Assembly (NCBI RefSeq): GCF_030145185.1
Contig: NZ_JAQYWB010000052.1
Coordinates: 1 to 40,463 of the forward strand
Direction: 5' to 3'
Source: Desulfoluna sp.
Lineage (GTDB): Bacteria; Desulfobacterota; Desulfobacteria; Desulfobacterales; Desulfolunaceae
Length of the DNA: 40,463 nt
A model generated the notes under the pieces. The model ran no database searches. It saw nothing but the letters and a program-made list of their open reading frames with translations, and was not told the DNA's origin. The first letter of the stretch is position 1. Every line of letters starts with the position of its first letter. Made by a program: the position numbers and the translations under genes. Positions 25,401 to 34,743 of this stretch are shown here, in pieces.

Positions 25401-25492
25401 AAAGAGCCTCTGAAATGGGTGTGAAGGCCATTATTTACAAACCAATTGTTCAAAATGAACTGGCGAAAGCCATTCGAAATGCCTTGGATTGA
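22475..25492 (+). CDS. Hybrid sensor histidine kinase with ABC-type binding-protein sensor domain
   Basis: 1005 residues from ATG 22475. A GTG at 22457 in frame is possible but has no ribosome site. An N-terminal signal helix (about 11-29) precedes a periplasmic region (33-335) of the ABC_sub_bind/LuxP-like type ([59 protein letters not shown]). A membrane helix spans 343-365. Two PAS domains (about 384-505 and 515-625) follow, then HisKA with His649 in [11 protein letters not shown], HATPase ([23 protein letters not shown]), and a receiver with Asp939 in VISDMTMP. It should autophosphorylate on binding a small periplasmic ligand. No regulator gene lies beside it, so it is an orphan. It is noticeably AT-rich. 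A hairpin follows the stop. Confidence 0.94.
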   Translation: MTRNKTPKIHLINILLLFFLFTAMPSAAVTKKKILILYSLQPRMPAYDVLDQTFRNLQLSQDIQVEYFTEYLEQSRFKDEASIKQQADLVNHRYRINKPDIVIAVMSPALDFIQKYCKTTFDKTPIVYALIDKKIDPENMKIKVTGVNLHIDLLKTLTSALLIQPETRDVYVVAGTSRLGRSWEAQAKQNFQQLSDQLNFHYLSHLPMVDVLKKIKKLPPHSIVLYLLTIKDATGKSFVPRDALNAISRSSSVPVYGLWDTYVGHGIIGGYLCSTDLLAKSVNNMVIRILNGESLDTVQPLSLGPSIYMYDWQQLKRFGIDIKRIPDEKTILFKTQTVWDRYKIYIVSFFLFALVEAIFILVLTMNIRKRKRAEENLIKSQTHLKAALESMTDAVFISDITGQPIEFNEAFATFYRFVNKEECLKKLPEYTDIFDIYLLDGTLVPIDRWAVKRALRGELVINAERTLRRKDTGETWIGSYNFAPIRDKDDLCVGSVVTVRDVTEIKDAERKKIHQQKILNAIIDNIPALITLYDLKSNLVLINKSFESTIGWTNKEIQKIDIFEACYPDPDDRATAIEYMQRATNEWKEFKVKTKYGHSIECMWSNVRLEDGTHISIGIDITDQKRLKEKLQQAYKLESIGTLAGGIAHDFNNVLAAIIGFTELSIEQVKKGSPLEDNLQEIFFAGKRAKDLVKQILTFARKSDEAIHPIRIDIIAKEVLKFIRSSIPATIEIKSNIQSHSLIRGNPTQIYQVFMNLCTNAAHGMENKGGVLDVSLKDVVLDEAPRMKDKKKASGDYIEIKVSDTGKGIPPDIVNLIFEPYFTTKDPGEGTGMGLALVHGIVTSYNGLIDVDSIPGEKTVFTIYIPVVKDIKENPLLEPKERLRGKEKILFIDDELSIVKMGALTLERLGYSVTTFTDSLEALNHFLLKPDLYDLVISDMTMPKLTGDQLAAEILKEKPEMPVILCTGYNKNISPERASEMGVKAIIYKPIVQNELAKAIRNALD

Positions 25493-25540
25493 GACCCGTC
25501 GGATGCTCAGGAAGATAACTCGTTCATTCGGCATCGGGGT

Positions 25541-25566
25541 AGGTAGTTTTCGTTTGAAAACTACCT
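25541..25566. terminator. Hairpin between convergent kinase and MBL genes
   Basis: A perfect 11-bp stem, AGGTAGTTTTC (25541-25551) with GAAAACTACCT (25556-25566), has loop GTTT, 49 bases after the kinase stop. It overlaps the stop codon of the convergent gene. There is no separate T run, so terminator strength is uncertain. Confidence 0.55.
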
Positions 25567-27396
25567 GGCGTTCTTCACGAAACGCCGAACCTTTGTCCCT
25601 TTTTGAACAGCGTCACCCTCCCCTGGGGCCTCCTGTGGGTGCCTGGTTATCGCGGTCCCCTCCCCCAACATTGACCGATCAGGACAAAAAGACAGGCAAA
25701 AACCTCTTTCCCCTGGGGTGTGTATCCTGGATAAAAGAGCCTGACAAACCTGGAATTTTCTGACCTGCATTTTAAATTTTCGTTCCATGATTATGTCGTT
25801 ATTGGAGTCATCTATCATGATTTTTATGCCAGTCCTATTTTCATCACTGAATGTTGATAGGGACAATTTTTTCACTTTCGCAACAGCAATCAGCTCCAAT
25901 AATCCTTTAAAGGCATCTGAAAATCGCTGGTAATCTGTAAAAACAGGTTTTATATCTTCTCCGTGGAAGACGTCTATCTGAAGCTCTTTGAAAATCGGGA
26001 CGTAGGCAATTCGGGTTGCCAGGGCTGTTAAAAAATCATCCCCAAGGGCATCGAAAATCGATTCGTCATCGTAAAGGCAGGTTTTTATCTCCTTAATCAG
26101 CGTATTGGAGAAATGATTTAGATTGATTTCTTCAAGGTCTATTGCATCGTCCACGCCCCTTATCACCGTAAGAAAATCCTTCAGCAGGCAAGAGACGCGC
26201 CGAAGGTAGGATTTGCTGATAATGACATCAAATTTTTTCTGGTCAAACACCTTAATAATTTTCCGGATGGCATTGGCCGCTTCAAAGACAAGATGAAGAT
26301 CGATCAGTTCGCCCTGATTTACTTGCTCAACCACGCTTTTAAAATCAATGATATAAAACTCAACCTGATCGGCATCAAACATGTTCAGGTATTTTTCTGC
26401 TTCTTCAGATTCTCCCAGTTTATCCAAATGATAAGAGAGAGCATAGAGGCGGCCTGCAAGAATCGTAAAGACATCACTGACTTCTTCGAGTAGATCAAGG
26501 GCGTATATTTTTGCATCGGTCAAACTGTCTCGGTTGAATTCCTTTAAACTGCCAAGCCCCTTTAAGTTATCAAGAATCCGCATCATCTTTTTTTTGGCGT
26601 TTTCTGCAGTCACAGGACCTCCGTGACCGGGAAAACAAAGTTGAATATCAGATGAATCCAGAAGCCAGATCAGATTACGGATGGAATCAATATAATTTTC
26701 CCTGTCCCACCCAACAATACCGGCCACCATGGGATTTACCGCTGAGAGCATATCGGAGATGAAAATGAGTGTACCGATTCGGTAGCAGACACTGTCCGGG
26801 CTGTGCCCCGGCGTATGATAGATTTCTAAAAAATCGCCTCCGCCCAGATCCATGCGTTGTCTTAGAAATTGCCTGCCTGTTTGATCGTGCAGATCATCAA
26901 TTTGACCATCAAAATCAGAGGACAAAAGAGGCGCTTGGGCTTTTTGTTCTGTTTGAAACAACACTATATCCGGTGTAAAGGGTGACAATGAATATCCGTA
27001 CAACTCAGCCATGGACATTTTTGTCTCCCCCTTGGCAAGAATCTGTGCACCGGCTTCATGTATTGCCACCTTTACATCCCTTGTCGCTTTAAGCTCGGTA
27101 CACCTTCCGATCATCAGACAGTGATCCACATGGCAATGAGTAAGATAGATCATAAGGGGCAATGATTTTTTTTCAGATAGCGGAGTCACAATGCCGGTAA
27201 GGTAGTCCCACTGGGTGGTATAACCGCCGGGATCAATGATGATGAACTGGTTTGCAGATTCAATGGCAAAAGAATTTGAAGACATGATATCCGGTGTGAC
27301 CATATGCGGGAAAATTCTTGCCTGTTTTGTCCCTGAAACGTCCTGCCATTTATTATTTTCAACTAAAATTTTTTCATTAAGCAAAGCGAACCCCAC
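25561..27396 (-). CDS. Metallo-beta-lactamase-fold protein with large unassigned C-terminal half
   Basis: 611 residues. Residues about 30-265 form a metallo-beta-lactamase hydrolase with the full metal set: THCHVDH (His87, His89, Asp91, His92), HTPGH (His198), FISD (Asp215) and FPGHGG (His258). Residues about 280-565 are helical then mixed and match no domain I know with certainty. The last part (VFTDYQRFSDAFKGLLELIA, then SLSTFSDENRTGIKIMID) loosely recalls the N-box half of a histidine-kinase ATPase domain with no G boxes. The final 40 residues, rich in Pro, Gly, Arg and Cys, look foreign. A frameshift or replaced 3' end is possible. The start is GTG, with no clear ribosome site. It is a single gene. 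The substrate is unknown. Confidence 0.82.
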   Translation of the reverse strand: MGFALLNEKILVENNKWQDVSGTKQARIFPHMVTPDIMSSNSFAIESANQFIIIDPGGYTTQWDYLTGIVTPLSEKKSLPLMIYLTHCHVDHCLMIGRCTELKATRDVKVAIHEAGAQILAKGETKMSMAELYGYSLSPFTPDIVLFQTEQKAQAPLLSSDFDGQIDDLHDQTGRQFLRQRMDLGGGDFLEIYHTPGHSPDSVCYRIGTLIFISDMLSAVNPMVAGIVGWDRENYIDSIRNLIWLLDSSDIQLCFPGHGGPVTAENAKKKMMRILDNLKGLGSLKEFNRDSLTDAKIYALDLLEEVSDVFTILAGRLYALSYHLDKLGESEEAEKYLNMFDADQVEFYIIDFKSVVEQVNQGELIDLHLVFEAANAIRKIIKVFDQKKFDVIISKSYLRRVSCLLKDFLTVIRGVDDAIDLEEINLNHFSNTLIKEIKTCLYDDESIFDALGDDFLTALATRIAYVPIFKELQIDVFHGEDIKPVFTDYQRFSDAFKGLLELIAVAKVKKLSLSTFSDENRTGIKIMIDDSNNDIIMERKFKMQVRKFQVCQALLSRIHTPGERGFCLSFCPDRSMLGEGTAITRHPQEAPGEGDAVQKGTKVRRFVKNAR

Positions 27397-27628
27397 AAAT
27401 TATTTTTTATGACTGCGTTGTATCTCTTGGTCTGGAAGAGAGACACGGTTCTATGAAACATGTCGTTATTTAAAGCTAAATCATGATGTGATGAAAAAAT
27501 AAAAAGAACGATTTCAACGCCAAGACAAACCCTTGTGATGGAGCCCTTGCCCTGGGTTATAGCAGATATAGGGTTAGGCAATATACGCTCTTTCTCCATG
27601 TTGTCTATATTCTTTCACCCACAACCAA

Positions 27629-27663
27629 CAAACGCCCTCCGGAATGAAGCCGGAGGGCGTTTG
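27629..27663. repeat. Terminator-like palindrome, family E copy 3
   Basis: A perfect 14-bp stem, CAAACGCCCTCCGG with CCGGAGGGCGTTTG, has loop AATGAAG and is preceded by ACCAA as in the other copies (4839-4873 and 12416-12450). Confidence 0.75.
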
Positions 27664-27710
27664 GCGTTCTTGGCGCATGGTGCCTGTCCCCCTTTCCCCC
27701 TTCCCTGCCC

Positions 27711-27855
27711 GTCTCCTGGTCTCTGGCCTTATCGTTTCACGCATCCCGACACCATGGACTTCCATGAAACCCGGTAACGATTAGTCGCAGGGTCACTATT
27801 AAAAAAGCCCCGAACAGGTCATTCTGTTCGGGGCTTTTTTAATGATGAGAAATGA
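27711..27855. repeat. Family D dispersed module, copy 2, with terminator 27799-27842
   Basis: Matches 18337-18480 over about 140 bases and contains the identical 19-bp-stem hairpin (27799-27817 with 27824-27842). On the minus strand it lies 29 bases after the stop of the second caspase gene and is its intrinsic terminator. Confidence 0.88.
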
Positions 27856-27870
27856 GGGGACGAGACCCTG

Positions 27871-30800
27871 CTAGTGGGAAAGAAGTATGGGGAAATCCTG
27901 CCCCCGCCCGTAAATGCTGGGGTATTGCGCATTGCCGCGATGGGTTTCGGTGAGTCCCGGCACTTTATCTTCTATAAACGCCGACAACTCACGCACGGTT
28001 GTCTTGCCGTCTTTTGGGCTGCCGTCCGCTTCACCCTGCAGGCCTTTTAAGAGAGCATAGGTGAAGACACCATGTTTTAAACTGGCAAATTCCGTTGCGA
28101 ACTGCTCGGACTGTGTGGCTGCCAGAAGGTAAATCCCGCTCGACCGACTAAGCTGCTTCAGGGCTTTTTCCTCAACGGCACCACGCATGGCAAAGGTCTG
28201 CTCAAAACCACCCGCCTGGCATGCATCCATGATCAGCATCTGCTTTCTGGCTTTGATCTTTTTCGAATATCCGGTAAGTTGCTCAGCCGATATTCCGTTT
28301 GCCCAGATATGTTGTTCCCGGTACAGGGAGGTCACTTCATGGGGCGCAATATAAAAATGTGGTGTTCCTTTTTCATTCTCCACCATGACACCATGGCCTG
28401 CATAATAGAGCACGAACACATCTTTCGGTTTTGCAGACGTAACGACGTTATCAAGTGCCCGGCTTATATTGTTTTTTGTTGCCTTCTTGTCGAACAGTTC
28501 AGTGACATGCAGGGTTTTAAAAAGTTTTTTGGATCTCATTCGAAAAACTGCACTGATAGCTTCAGCATCTGCCCTGCCGTAATTCAAGTTGTATTTTGTA
28601 TTTTTATATTTGTTAATGCCCACGATGACAAAATAGGCATCCGGCTTTTCAAACTCGGGATTTTTATATAAAACAGACGCGTTAAACGGCCTTGATTCAA
28701 TGCCGGTTTTGCTTTTTGCAACCGCCATAAAGGTGTTTTCACCATCAAGCAGTGTTACCGGAAAGGCAACGGTCTGCGACCTGCTGTCAGTACGGCTGAC
28801 TTTTTTGAGCCCACGCTGTTTTCCCTCAACAGGTTTTCCGTTATGAAACAGGGTAATCTCCTGGATCCCCCCACCGTTATTTTTAACGTTTAAAACAACC
28901 TCCAGGGTGGCCTTCGTGCTGGTGGCAATATCTTTCCCTCCGTATGTCAGTGCTTCGGGAGAAAGAATGGTAACTGTCGGCGGAGGCGACTCCATCATGA
29001 TGTCGATTGTTTTTCCGGCGACCATTTTTGGGGCGCCGCCTGTTTTCAATACCTGGTCCATTAAGCCCGGAATATAAAAAAGATCAAAAAGCTGATCCAG
29101 CTCCAGCACGTTCAGCCCTTTGACAACGTGAACCCCCTCAAAGCCAGGCGATTTATCATAATGACCGGAAGGTGTCACAACCAGCCATTCTCTGTTGCCT
29201 TTCGCGTTCTTCTTTTCGCTTTCCATTTTGGAACAGATCAGCTTCCCTGTCTCCACATTCCAGTAGCGGGTCATCCCGTCAGCACCGGTAGAGATGGCTC
29301 GTCTGCCGTTTTCAGTAAATTTTAAGGTGTAAACTCGCCCGTTGTGCCCGTCAAAGGCCTTGACAAGCTTATTGGTATAGACATTCCATAGCCCAATACC
29401 CCCAAGGCCCGAATTGACATTACCACTGATAACAAATTTACCGTCCGGAGAAAAATCGAAAATAGTGCCATTGCAATGAATGAAATCCGATACCGTTCGA
29501 TTGTTAATATCTATTCGTTTCATGCCACCATGTGAAGATACAAAAAGATAGTCGCCATTTTTGGAAAATTCCATTTGGGTCACTAAAGGTATCTTTACGG
29601 ATAAAATAATTTTACCCCCTCTGGAGACATTCACATGGTGTTTGGAATAATGCCCATCTACAAAACCTTCTGCAATTAAAAGCTGATCTGAGCCATGAAA
29701 AAATCCACAGTCCCTTCTGCTTGCACCTTTTCTGATGGCATCTTCAGTGATTCCACCAGAGGTGCCAGCCGAGCTGTTTTTAAATTTTAAGGCTAATTTT
29801 TTATTATCAATAGTCCATGTGGTTATCTCGCCACTATCTATAACGGTATACTGTTTTCCGTCGGGGGAAAGATCGAATTCACGACCCCCTGTTTTACCGA
29901 CGATAGACTCTGACATCCCGTTTGCCAAATTTATTTTATCAAAATAACTACCACATAGAAAAAGAGAATGACCGTCAGGTGAAAACTTAACTTGAGAAAC
30001 ATTGCGACCCATTTTTTGGGAAAGGACCTTTGCCCCTGTTTTAAGATTCCAAACACTGATGTTGCCACCTCGAAATCCCCCGGCAGCAAACTGACTGTCC
30101 GGGGAAAAAGCGACACTTTCCGCATCGTCTGGACCACTCATCGTGCTTAAGAGCGAACCCGTCTGCGCATCCCAGAGTTGCATGTAGGTGCCAAAGATGT
30201 CACAGCCTGACAGAATAAGTTTCCCGTTTGGAGAGAATTTAACACTACCGATGGCATTTGTAATACCTTCCATGGAAAGGACCTCTTTGCCACTGGAAAT
30301 ATCCCAAACCTTTAAAGGGTAATAAGAGATATAATCTCCAACCGACGCGCACCCTCCGGCAACCACTCTTTTTCCGTCAGGAGAATAATCAACACACCTT
30401 GCCCAGAGATAGTCTTTTTTGTATTCAGGGGCAAATAAAGGGTCAAGAGAAAAGGATTTAAGAAGGGTCCCGGTGATAATGTCCCATATTTTTATCTGGC
30501 CATCGCCGCCTGCAGTCACTATGTATTTTCCGTCAGGTGAAAAAGAAACATCATTGATCTCTTTGTCCTTGCCACGTTTCACCTTATTTTCGAAATCTTG
30601 CAGAAGATTTCCACTTTCAGCATCCCATATTTTTATCAGGCCATCTTCTGAGCAGGTGACAATAAGCTCCCCGTCCGGCGAGTATTCTAAAGCGGTTGCA
30701 CGCGTTCCAATACTGCCCGTATGAAGTTGCTGAATGACAAGCGTTGCTTTTATCTTTTTATGCAGGTCGACGGTCTGTTTCTTAAAGACGTCTGTTGATT

Positions 30801-30909
30801 TAATCTTTTCTGCCTGAAGGTAATAATCAGGCACGGGAACCGTTGGCAAGCCACAGCCCGTTAGTGTGAAAAATAACAGAGCCACAGCAATTACCCTAAA
30901 ATACCTCAT
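27871..30909 (-). CDS. WD40-repeat / caspase-like (peptidase C14) lipoprotein
   Basis: 1012 residues from ATG 30909, which has a GGAGGGGG site. The frame stays open 80 codons upstream, but the true start opens the signal peptide MRYFRVIAVALLFFTLTGC, with lipobox LTGC and lipid Cys19. Residues about 65-560 contain many WD40-type repeats (FSPDGK, GGDGQIKIWD, YSPDGKRVVAGG, FSPNGKLILSGC, TGADGMTRYW). A linker (SGHYDKSP; LFDLFYIPGLMDQVL) and a beta-rich segment (about 640-745, NNGGGIQEITLFHNGK) lead to a C14 domain (about 755-1005). Its dyad is intact: His839 in YYAGHGV and Cys897 in MDACQAGG. I expect a periplasm- or surface-exposed outer-membrane lipoprotein protease, with the propeller binding partners. 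It is the last gene of the omptin-caspase cassette and is followed by a strong terminator. Confidence 0.93.
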   Translation of the reverse strand: MRYFRVIAVALLFFTLTGCGLPTVPVPDYYLQAEKIKSTDVFKKQTVDLHKKIKATLVIQQLHTGSIGTRATALEYSPDGELIVTCSEDGLIKIWDAESGNLLQDFENKVKRGKDKEINDVSFSPDGKYIVTAGGDGQIKIWDIITGTLLKSFSLDPLFAPEYKKDYLWARCVDYSPDGKRVVAGGCASVGDYISYYPLKVWDISSGKEVLSMEGITNAIGSVKFSPNGKLILSGCDIFGTYMQLWDAQTGSLLSTMSGPDDAESVAFSPDSQFAAGGFRGGNISVWNLKTGAKVLSQKMGRNVSQVKFSPDGHSLFLCGSYFDKINLANGMSESIVGKTGGREFDLSPDGKQYTVIDSGEITTWTIDNKKLALKFKNSSAGTSGGITEDAIRKGASRRDCGFFHGSDQLLIAEGFVDGHYSKHHVNVSRGGKIILSVKIPLVTQMEFSKNGDYLFVSSHGGMKRIDINNRTVSDFIHCNGTIFDFSPDGKFVISGNVNSGLGGIGLWNVYTNKLVKAFDGHNGRVYTLKFTENGRRAISTGADGMTRYWNVETGKLICSKMESEKKNAKGNREWLVVTPSGHYDKSPGFEGVHVVKGLNVLELDQLFDLFYIPGLMDQVLKTGGAPKMVAGKTIDIMMESPPPTVTILSPEALTYGGKDIATSTKATLEVVLNVKNNGGGIQEITLFHNGKPVEGKQRGLKKVSRTDSRSQTVAFPVTLLDGENTFMAVAKSKTGIESRPFNASVLYKNPEFEKPDAYFVIVGINKYKNTKYNLNYGRADAEAISAVFRMRSKKLFKTLHVTELFDKKATKNNISRALDNVVTSAKPKDVFVLYYAGHGVMVENEKGTPHFYIAPHEVTSLYREQHIWANGISAEQLTGYSKKIKARKQMLIMDACQAGGFEQTFAMRGAVEEKALKQLSRSSGIYLLAATQSEQFATEFASLKHGVFTYALLKGLQGEADGSPKDGKTTVRELSAFIEDKVPGLTETHRGNAQYPSIYGRGQDFPILLSH

Positions 30910-31117
30910 ACATTTCCCCCTCCTTAAAAAACGGATGCAATCGATTTCATATCCAATCTGAATGACGTTCTTACCGGCCATAAGGTTGAAACTGTTTTCT
31001 GAATACGCCATTAGCCCGGATATTTCTCGAGATGAGTGCCTCACTGCCGGTATACGAAGACTATCTTGCCATGAATTCCAATAGGGATGAACGTATGGCG
31101 CCAAGGGATTCAGGCCA

Positions 31118-34100
31118 CTATTTTTTGATGATATGAAAATCATCACCAAAGTGATGGCTTACAGCCTGCTGCCTGCCATGAGAAAACTGGTTCGTCTTTT
31201 TTTTCGCATAGTCGGCCAGTTCAACGATGCTTAAAAATCCGTCGCTGTTTATATCGGAATCCGAAAAATGGCGGTATCCTTCCAGCAACGCATGCGTAAA
31301 CAACCCGTTGTCATGGTAGTTGTCAAGAGCGTCCTGATAGGTTGACGAGCCTGCAATGACGTGTATACCGGTGGAGTAGGCAAAGGTTTCGGTTTGAATG
31401 TTGTAGACATCAGCCATGGCAAGGTTCAGTCCACCGGCCCGGCACGTGTCTAAAATCAACAATTGATGTTGCGCCGGGTTTTTTGCATGCATCGCCATCA
31501 ATTCATCATAAAGGATGGTATTGGCGTGGGTGGCTTCACCATCGTAATCGTGGGTATACAACCTGAATTGCTTGTTGTTGATCGCTTCAGCGTGCGTCGC
31601 AAAATAGATGACAAAATAGTCTTCCGGGTTCATCTGTTCGGCCAGGCGATTGAAGGCGTTTATAATCGTCTCTTTTTGAGCGTTGGCGTTGTTCAATACA
31701 AGGGTTTCGCCAATCCTGAAAGCGGCATGTTTCCGTAAAAGGGCTTCAACATCGTTTGAATCTTTGACCGCATTTTTAAGGGTCGCATTGGGTTCTTTAA
31801 ATTGATCAATACCGATGGATAACACGAAGAGCCTCGGCCGGGATTTGTTTTTTCCGCCCTTTACAACACGATCTACAGGCGAGGATAACACGGTCCCTGC
31901 ACCGTTAAAGCCCTGAACGACGATCTGGTTGTTACCGGACGCCAACGGCACGGTGACGCTGAGTGGGTTCGGGATTTTTATGCTGGAAGCGGGAGCCTTC
32001 CCGGTTTTTCCAGCCCCTTTTAATGTGAGACCTCGATGGGCGTTTGCCTGAGCCACAACCTTTGGTGAAGCCGTGTCTTTTGGTTCATTTAACCGAAAAT
32101 GACCCTGATAGCTGTAAACAAATTTCCCGTTGTTTTTCACCCTGATATCGCCGATCCCTCCCCCGGAATTGTTGGCCCGAATTTTAAGCGTTGCCTGGTG
32201 GCGGTTTTTTGAACGTTTCACCGAAAAGTTTACCTCAGGCGGGGGAAGCAGCAGGGAGTCTTTCAGATTAACGAGGCGTACATCCTGTTCATAAGGGCCT
32301 TTATTTAAGACATTTTTAACGATATCAGGGCGAAAAAAAAGCTCGTACAATTGATTGTACGAGTACCACACCCGCTTTTCAGGTATGGAGAAGTGGATGA
32401 AATCCCCGGGATTTCCAATAAAATCAAAATACCCGTCCGGAGTCGAAAAGATAACACCGGAATTATTCCCTTGCTGATAATTAATGTATCCGCTCAAAAG
32501 GGGCTCGTGACTGTCACCAGAAAGGATATTGATTGATTGATCAAAACCGATTGTGATCCAATACCCATCCGAGGAGGTGACATGAGCAATGTGGTTTCCA
32601 TTTGATTCATGGGTGGAAATTTCGTTCCCATTCTTCAGGGAAACAATTTTTAGGGATTTGTGGACCATGGCAAGCTCCTGCGTTTTTGTGTTCAACGCAA
32701 GATCTCTGATAAAGGGCATATCCACTTTGATGTCACGTGATGAGCCCTTCTCAAGGTCGACCAAATGAACACGCCCATATCGGGTTCCCGCCGCGAAAAG
32801 GCTCTCATCTTCAGAAAAAGCAAAACATGGGGGACGAAAATCCCAGCTTGTATCTTCTTTTTCATCCACAAGGGTCGCAACCCGTTTTTTGCTTTTCAGG
32901 TCGACGATGCTTAAGGTCGGATACGAATGAATTCCGGACGTATGAAACAGGGAAGATAAAAAATCTTCTTCTATGTATACGCCAAAAATGACCAGGTAAC
33001 GGCCACTTCTGGATAAAGCCAGCCGGTAATCATCATCAAAAATACCTCCCTTTTCATTGTACCCCGGTAAGGGGAGCTTGAGCCCTGTCGGTCGCCCCAA
33101 ATGCCCCGGTAAATAATGGCGAATCGTGCGGCGTTCATAGTCATATGCGCCCGTCTTTCCATCCAGAAGGCGACTGTCTTTCCCCACAAAAGACGGTGGC
33201 TTCTTTTTTGGGGTTTGATTGGGGGCATTAAAATCGGTGAGGGTTTCGATGGATCCATTTTCGGTTAAGACCGTGAGGATACCTTCCGAATATCTGAAGT
33301 CTTTTATGTTGTCCCGGGAACATGTTTTTACGGATCTTTTTTTGAGGTTCACATCCATGAAATGGATACTGGAATTTTTGCCTCGCTTGTATAAGACAAA
33401 ACGCCCCTCTTTGACATGTGAAAAAACAACCCCGGTTTGATCGTAAACTGTAAATTGATCCTGGGGAAAAGCCGGCGGGGTATTAAACACCCGTTTGCCG
33501 GTTAAGGGGTTACTGGAAATCAACGCCCTGCTGTTTGTGATGATCGTTCCATTTGCGTAGAACAAGGCATTGATTGAATCATTATGCCTGTTGGGCAAGG
33601 TACGAAGGAGGCGCCCGGTTTTGAGCTCAAAGACACCTATTGTGTTGGTCACGTTTCCATTTTGAGGTGCCGCTGCTTTGCCCGTTTGAGCCGCAAACAA
33701 GGCATTGTTAATGAAGACGGGATCCGGCACGGTATGAACCATGCGGCAATCTTTTTTTTCAAAAGCCGTTTCCTTCATGACATATTCATCTTTTCGAACC
33801 TCTTTTAAACCGGGCATCTGATACAAATAGGAACGACCGGTTGTTTGATTCTCATCACCGGCGGTGACAACAATCAAACGCTCGGGCGTCAAGCTGACGA
33901 TGCTTTCGATATCATTTGAAAAACTAGTGAGTCGTTTTCTCTTTTTTAATGCGGGGTCATACGCGTATAGGTGCGATCCATATCCGATAAGCAGGGTCCC
34001 GTCATTTAAAAATTCTACGGCATTGGGAACAAATGGCCTGGATGATGCGTATCGTTCCAAAGCCGGGCAAATATGAAGAATATCCAAGGTATTGACGTCA

Positions 34101-34651
34101 CGTATCTCTACAAACGGGTAGTAGTCAGATTTGCTGCCAAGCCTTGACTCCGTAATCATCCCTCCCTTCCGGAAATAGGCCCCTTTAAAAAGCGCAACCT
34201 GTGTCCGGTCTCGGTTAAGGGTTGCTTTGAAGAAAGAGTATTTGTTTTTTTTGTCGTAGAGTATGTGTCCGGTACGGACATTAAAGACCAGGAGCCTGTC
34301 TGTTGCCGAGATCAGTAAGGTGTCTTTCTTGATCTCCAATAATGTCAGGATGGTATTTTTTATGGGGAGGTTGAGGGTCTGCAACAACCTGCCAGAGGCG
34401 GTGTCCCGGAGCAGTATCGTGCGGCCATCCCCAGAGACCATATAAAATATTTTTTTATCGATACTTAACTCGGAGGCGTTGCTGCCAAAATCAACGCCAC
34501 TGTTGATTTGAAAAACCGGCAGGGCCATTTCCAGGCGGCCATTTTTTATTGATTTTTCTGATGTTTCAATGTGCACGGTTTGCAGGTTGGCACATGCGGA
34601 TAAAACCAAACATAATCCCAAAAGAAACAATGCCCGATACCTGGTGGTCAT
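31118..34651 (-). CDS. Beta-propeller-like / caspase-like (C14) lipoprotein with EF-hand loop
   Basis: 1177 residues. The signal peptide has lipobox LSAC (lipid Cys20). Residues about 50-800 are a divergent propeller-like repeat region (SGDGRTILLRDTASGRLLQT, GVFELKTGRLLRTLP, AAGTRYGRVHLVDLEKG). A segment with LYELFFRPDIVKNVL and NNSGGGIGDIRVKNNGK resembles the linker of the downstream paralogue. The C14 domain (940-1177) has Cys1070 in LDTCRAGG and His1020 in YFATHAE, where the usual GHG is THA. A canonical EF-hand loop (1133-1144, DINSDGFLSIVE) lies near the C-terminus, so calcium may regulate it. A GGAG ribosome site precedes the ATG. It lies 92 bases after the omptin gene and 208 before the second caspase gene. 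Confidence 0.9.
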   Translation of the reverse strand: MTTRYRALFLLGLCLVLSACANLQTVHIETSEKSIKNGRLEMALPVFQINSGVDFGSNASELSIDKKIFYMVSGDGRTILLRDTASGRLLQTLNLPIKNTILTLLEIKKDTLLISATDRLLVFNVRTGHILYDKKNKYSFFKATLNRDRTQVALFKGAYFRKGGMITESRLGSKSDYYPFVEIRDVNTLDILHICPALERYASSRPFVPNAVEFLNDGTLLIGYGSHLYAYDPALKKRKRLTSFSNDIESIVSLTPERLIVVTAGDENQTTGRSYLYQMPGLKEVRKDEYVMKETAFEKKDCRMVHTVPDPVFINNALFAAQTGKAAAPQNGNVTNTIGVFELKTGRLLRTLPNRHNDSINALFYANGTIITNSRALISSNPLTGKRVFNTPPAFPQDQFTVYDQTGVVFSHVKEGRFVLYKRGKNSSIHFMDVNLKKRSVKTCSRDNIKDFRYSEGILTVLTENGSIETLTDFNAPNQTPKKKPPSFVGKDSRLLDGKTGAYDYERRTIRHYLPGHLGRPTGLKLPLPGYNEKGGIFDDDYRLALSRSGRYLVIFGVYIEEDFLSSLFHTSGIHSYPTLSIVDLKSKKRVATLVDEKEDTSWDFRPPCFAFSEDESLFAAGTRYGRVHLVDLEKGSSRDIKVDMPFIRDLALNTKTQELAMVHKSLKIVSLKNGNEISTHESNGNHIAHVTSSDGYWITIGFDQSINILSGDSHEPLLSGYINYQQGNNSGVIFSTPDGYFDFIGNPGDFIHFSIPEKRVWYSYNQLYELFFRPDIVKNVLNKGPYEQDVRLVNLKDSLLLPPPEVNFSVKRSKNRHQATLKIRANNSGGGIGDIRVKNNGKFVYSYQGHFRLNEPKDTASPKVVAQANAHRGLTLKGAGKTGKAPASSIKIPNPLSVTVPLASGNNQIVVQGFNGAGTVLSSPVDRVVKGGKNKSRPRLFVLSIGIDQFKEPNATLKNAVKDSNDVEALLRKHAAFRIGETLVLNNANAQKETIINAFNRLAEQMNPEDYFVIYFATHAEAINNKQFRLYTHDYDGEATHANTILYDELMAMHAKNPAQHQLLILDTCRAGGLNLAMADVYNIQTETFAYSTGIHVIAGSSTYQDALDNYHDNGLFTHALLEGYRHFSDSDINSDGFLSIVELADYAKKKTNQFSHGRQQAVSHHFGDDFHIIKK

Positions 34652-34743
34652 AAGTGCTCCGCTATGTGTAAAAAGATGACTTTCATCTGTGCCTTACGAC
34701 ATCCCCTACTGCCATTACCATCGGTCTCCGCCGGGCGGTTGGA

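Larger units (their letters stand above)
27397..27870. other. Intergenic region with two repeats
   Basis: It holds family E copy 3 (27629-27663), a GGGACAGGCACC match on the minus strand (about 27680-27691) and family D copy 2 with its terminator (27711-27855). The 78-codon minus frame 27363-27599 overlaps the MBL gene start and is probably spurious. Confidence 0.6.

Noticed and set aside
30910-31149. 80-codon N-terminal extension of the second caspase gene
   Set aside because: It would bury the lipoprotein signal peptide, overlaps the previous gene, and includes a family A end. ATG 30909 has a strong ribosome site.
27871-34651. Interpretation of the caspase genes as a cytoplasmic anti-phage module
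   Set aside because: Both proteins carry clear lipoprotein signal peptides, and no phage-sensing partner or nuclease lies beside them. An envelope role fits better.
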